Shown here: positions 18,092 through 20,657 of the stretch, one piece after another
How positions within the stretch are numbered: the first letter of the stretch is position 1
Layout of the letters: every line of letters begins with the position of its first letter
Source of the DNA: Gp6-AA40 sp050742535
GTDB lineage: Bacteria > Acidobacteriota > Vicinamibacteria > Vicinamibacterales > UBA2999
DNA: 20,657 nucleotides
Reading direction: 5' to 3'
Assembly: GCA_050742535.1 (NCBI GenBank)
Contig: JBOGIQ010000073.1
Coordinates: 1 to 20,657, forward strand
Program-made: the position numbers and the translations under genes
Notes under the pieces: generated by a model
The model's input: only the letters and a program-made list of their open reading frames with translations
The model's database searches: none
What the model was told of the DNA's origin: nothing

Positions 18092-19063
18092 TCAGCGCGC
18101 TGCCGGTTTCGAGTGTGTGGCGAAGAATGCGTAGATGTCCGCCATGGAGGCGGCCATGATCGGGCCGTGCGTCACTCCGGGATGCTCCTTGTATTCGTAG
18201 TTCATCTGGAGTTCTTTCATGGTGTCCACCCACATCCGCACGTTAGCCACTGGTACGGCCTCGTCGGCATCGCCCATGCTCACGAGCATCGGAACCATGC
18301 CGTCCTTGATGGCCTGCAGGACTTTGGCCCGGTCGTTGGTCATCCCCATTGCCGCCGGTGCGATGGGAGCCAACGCGGCCCAGATGTTCGCGTGCTTCGA
18401 ACCCAGGTAGTACGTCCCGGCGCCGCCCATCGAGTGGCCCATGAGATAGATCCGGTTCTCATCGACGTTGAATTCCTTGCGGACCATGTCGAGCACGGTC
18501 ATCACGTCTTTTTCGCTCGCCTCGCGCACTTTCGCCGGCTCAGTGATCGCCGTACCGCCGATCACGGGGCGTGCGGCTCCGGCGTTTGGCGGCTGCCCGA
18601 TTCCGACGCCACGTCCGCGCTGTCCCGCTCCAGCCGCGTTGGCTCCGCCGGCGCGCGGCGCACCCGGAGGAATGCCGTACCACCCGCCGGAGTTGTAGCC
18701 CATCGGAGCCACGAGGATATAGCCACCCTGTTCAGCGAGCTCAACGGAGCGAAGACTCTCTCGCACCATGGTGTTCTGATCTCCACCGAGACCATGGAGC
18801 GAGACGATGAGCGGACTCTTCCTGTCCTTCGTCACCTTGGAAGACACGAACAAGGCATACGGCATCTGCTCGTTCGTGTCGGCAAACGTGTACGTCCGCT
18901 GCTGAACCCGGGAATCGACCGCACCGCGGCCACCGCCGCGACCGGCCTGTGGCGCGCCGGTAACCGGAGCCGCCGGCGGCGTCTGCTGCGCCAGGCCTGC
19001 GACCTGCACACCGACTATCAATCCGGCCACGAGAATGGCGCGTACGACGTTTCTCGATGTCAT
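18092..19063 (-). CDS. Secreted alpha/beta-hydrolase (esterase / PHB-depolymerase-like)
   Basis: I start at ATG 19063, which has GGAGG (19068-19072) at good spacing; a longer frame to 19177 runs into the receptor gene. The 323-residue protein has a signal peptide (about 1-25, cleaved near GLAQQ), a Gly/Arg-rich linker, then an alpha/beta-hydrolase fold: SPLIVSLHGLGGD with the oxyanion region (83-95), nucleophile elbow GHSMGG (209-214, S211), probable acid D265 or D267 in MGDADEAVP, and H299 in GVTHGP. A low-complexity Gly/Ala/Pro insertion (about 131-170) sits between core strands. The family includes esterases, feruloyl esterases and PHB depolymerases; the substrate is unknown. It lies 47 bp downstream of a TonB-dependent receptor gene on the same strand, so uptake and hydrolysis may be linked. 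Confidence 0.9.
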   Translation of the reverse strand: MTSRNVVRAILVAGLIVGVQVAGLAQQTPPAAPVTGAPQAGRGGGRGAVDSRVQQRTYTFADTNEQMPYALFVSSKVTKDRKSPLIVSLHGLGGDQNTMVRESLRSVELAEQGGYILVAPMGYNSGGWYGIPPGAPRAGGANAAGAGQRGRGVGIGQPPNAGAARPVIGGTAITEPAKVREASEKDVMTVLDMVRKEFNVDENRIYLMGHSMGGAGTYYLGSKHANIWAALAPIAPAAMGMTNDRAKVLQAIKDGMVPMLVSMGDADEAVPVANVRMWVDTMKELQMNYEYKEHPGVTHGPIMAASMADIYAFFATHSKPAAR

Positions 19064-19110
19064 TGTTCCTCCGTTCGTGTCGGCCACACACCGGTGGCGG
19101 TTCGCGTGTG

Positions 19111-20657
19111 TCAGAAGCTCACTGTAAGGTTCACCCGCGCGAATCGCGGAGTGTAAATCGCCGTCGGGTTGCTCCATGTACCACCCAACGCTGTGTTGCC
19201 GGTGCTGAACTGATATGTGCCTGCGTAGCCTGTCGCGTAATTGGTGTTCAGCAGGTTCTCGCCGTCCACGCCGATGTCCAGCCGTTTCCCGCTGAAGCGG
19301 AAGACCTTGGCCACGCGCAGATCGAGCTGCGTGCGGCGATTGTCCGCGTACAACCGGTGCTCGTTGTCGAGAAGGGCGACGTTCGTGTTGCCCCCCAGGG
19401 TTCCGCCTGGCGGCACACGCCCGAGGAGCTGGACGACGATGCTATTGGGCACCGGCCAGGTTGCGTTCAGGGCCAGTGGGGGCTGGGAACGAACCGTCGC
19501 GCTGAGTAGCACGTCCACCAGCGGGACGGTGTAGCTGGCCAGACCGCGCACCGTTGTCTGATACGGCGGCGACAGCCGGCAGTCTCTTGGATCCGGACTG
19601 TCGATCTTCACCACAGTGGCGCACGTGTCATCGATCTTGCGGCCAGTGTTGGTACCGAACTGGAGTGTCAGTCCCTGGCGCAACCGCGCATTGACCGTGA
19701 AGTCCACACCCTGCCAGTAACTGGAACGGGCCGGTCCGACGTCGGTCTCCCACGTGATGTAGTTCTGCGCCGGAGTATTCGCCGCCGCCTGGGTCGGCGT
19801 ATAGAGGGTGATGGGATAACCGCCACCCCCCGGAAGGCGCGGGTCCGACGGCGCAGTGATCGTCCACGCGTCGTACTGCGACGGATTGCGAGCCTGGTTG
19901 TCGGTGATGGTGAAGCTATGGAACGAGCGGCGCGAATACGCGACGTCGGCCGAGACGCGCGGGAGCACTTCCTGCTGCACGCCGATGCTCCACTGCCAGT
20001 CGTAGTCACGCGCGCCCCATCCGCGGAGCGTGTCCTCGTTCACCTGCGTAATGTTGCCGGAGAGGCCGCCGAAGTTCAGGTTGTTGCCGGTCAGCCCTGC
20101 GCACTCGGCGTTGGCCGTGAGGATGGCAAGGTTGCATTCGACGATCCGATCGCCGTCGTCCGTCCAGCCTCTGGACACGGAGTTCACGGTGCGCACCGCC
20201 GGGTTGTTTCTCGTGTAGGCCAGGCCATTTGTCGCCGCCCCAACGTACCGCCCCCCGCTGAACTTCAGCGCCGTCCGTCCCGTGCCGAACACGTCGTACG
20301 CCACGCCGAAGCGCGGTTGAATGTCATTGAAGGCGTCGACGCTGGGGGTGCGAGGGAAGGTGATGGCACTGAGGCCCAGTTGAGGCGCCGCCGTGTTAGT
20401 CCCGCTGAGGCCGGCCGGGCTGTAACTCCATGCGCGGTCGTATCGGAGAGCACCCTGGAGCGTCAGCCGGCCGCGCGTCCACGTGTCCTGCGCGAAGATC
20501 GACTGCGTCCACGTCCGGTCCGCAGTTCCCCACTCAGGAATGCGCACGGTGAACGCGTTCGGCACGCCCTGATTGAAGTTGTACGACAGCAACGTCGGGT
20601 TCGAGTGACGGGTCGTGCTCGCCGCCTGATACGCACCTTGATAGCCGACCTTCAAGC
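19111..20657 (-). CDS. TonB-dependent outer-membrane receptor, Oar-like (5' end outside window)
   Basis: The frame is open to the right edge and 514 C-terminal residues are visible; the first visible codon is a TTG, not a true start. The sequence is rich in alternating beta-strands typical of a TonB-dependent barrel: WTQSIFAQDTWTRGRLTLQGALRYDRAW, IQPRFGVAYDVFGTGRTALKFSGGRY, DYDWQWSIGVQQEV, and a terminal strand PRFARVNLTVSF ending in Phe, as needed for barrel assembly. Cysteine pairs in IVECNLAILTANAECAG and DDTCATVVKIDSPDPRDCR may form loop disulphides. The style matches the large Oar-like receptors, with an N-terminal carboxypeptidase-regulatory-like domain, abundant in Acidobacteriota; that N-terminal part is off the window. 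The substrate is unknown. Confidence 0.92.
   Translation of the reverse strand, partial: LKVGYQGAYQAASTTRHSNPTLLSYNFNQGVPNAFTVRIPEWGTADRTWTQSIFAQDTWTRGRLTLQGALRYDRAWSYSPAGLSGTNTAAPQLGLSAITFPRTPSVDAFNDIQPRFGVAYDVFGTGRTALKFSGGRYVGAATNGLAYTRNNPAVRTVNSVSRGWTDDGDRIVECNLAILTANAECAGLTGNNLNFGGLSGNITQVNEDTLRGWGARDYDWQWSIGVQQEVLPRVSADVAYSRRSFHSFTITDNQARNPSQYDAWTITAPSDPRLPGGGGYPITLYTPTQAAANTPAQNYITWETDVGPARSSYWQGVDFTVNARLRQGLTLQFGTNTGRKIDDTCATVVKIDSPDPRDCRLSPPYQTTVRGLASYTVPLVDVLLSATVRSQPPLALNATWPVPNSIVVQLLGRVPPGGTLGGNTNVALLDNEHRLYADNRRTQLDLRVAKVFRFSGKRLDIGVDGENLLNTNYATGYAGTYQFSTGNTALGGTWSNPTAIYTPRFARVNLTVSF

Noticed and set aside
18113..19156. 347-codon open frame on the plus strand
   Set aside because: It is antisense to the hydrolase gene, which has a signal peptide, catalytic elbow and ribosome site.

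Overview
The window is GC-rich, gene-dense DNA that reads as chromosome from a soil-type Acidobacteriota, most likely near Vicinamibacteria. This rests on the combination of gene families, not on any marker gene: a TIGR02999/ECF43-type sigma factor overlapping a Ser/Thr kinase with a PD40 propeller, a BlaR1-like protein with a TIGR03435 domain, a MacAB-type exporter followed by an NtrC/histidine-kinase pair, and an Oar-like TonB-dependent receptor. No tRNA, rRNA, CRISPR array, transposase or phage gene was seen.

Layout. (1) 1-1244, minus: secreted protein with PKD/K319-like repeats, cut by the left edge. (2) 1368-4750, plus: ECF sigma factor and transmembrane kinase overlapping by 4 nt, divergent from gene 1. 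(3) 4846-5520, plus: putative lipoprotein of unknown function. (4) 8147-5600, minus: ArsR-methyltransferase fusion, then adenosylhomocysteinase (ahcY). Both stop codons in this pair lie inside short inverted tandem-repeat arrays (7-nt units after ahcY, 9-nt units after the fusion gene). (5) 8323-15386, plus: a compact six-gene operon (membrane-fusion protein, ABC ATPase, two FtsX/MacB permeases, NtrC-type regulator, histidine kinase). Four of its five junctions are ATGA or GTGA overlaps. (6) 17958-15452, minus: BlaI-type repressor and BlaR1-like M56 membrane protease joined to a hydrolase-associated beta module and a TIGR03435 domain. (7) 20657-18092, minus: 3' part of a TonB-dependent receptor gene and a secreted alpha/beta-hydrolase.

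How they may work together. The kinase probably activates its sigma partner by phosphorylation, as known for ECF43. The ArsR fusion probably senses the SAM/SAH state and acts with ahcY in the methyl cycle. Its promoter (TTGACG, 17 bp, TAATAT) carries an inverted repeat over the -10. The exporter operon encodes its own sigma-54 activator; the shared upstream region holds a perfect 9-bp-arm palindrome and a partial -24/-12 element, consistent with autoregulation. The blaI promoter has two identical-arm 16-bp operators, one filling the -35/-10 spacer and one at the transcription start. The receptor and hydrolase may form an uptake-and-cleavage pair.

The most notable signals are the two-operator blaI promoter and the composite BlaR1 protein, the sigma-54-like control region of the exporter operon, the inverted tandem arrays at two successive stop codons, and the sigma-kinase pair lacking the usual acidic region-2.2 motif.
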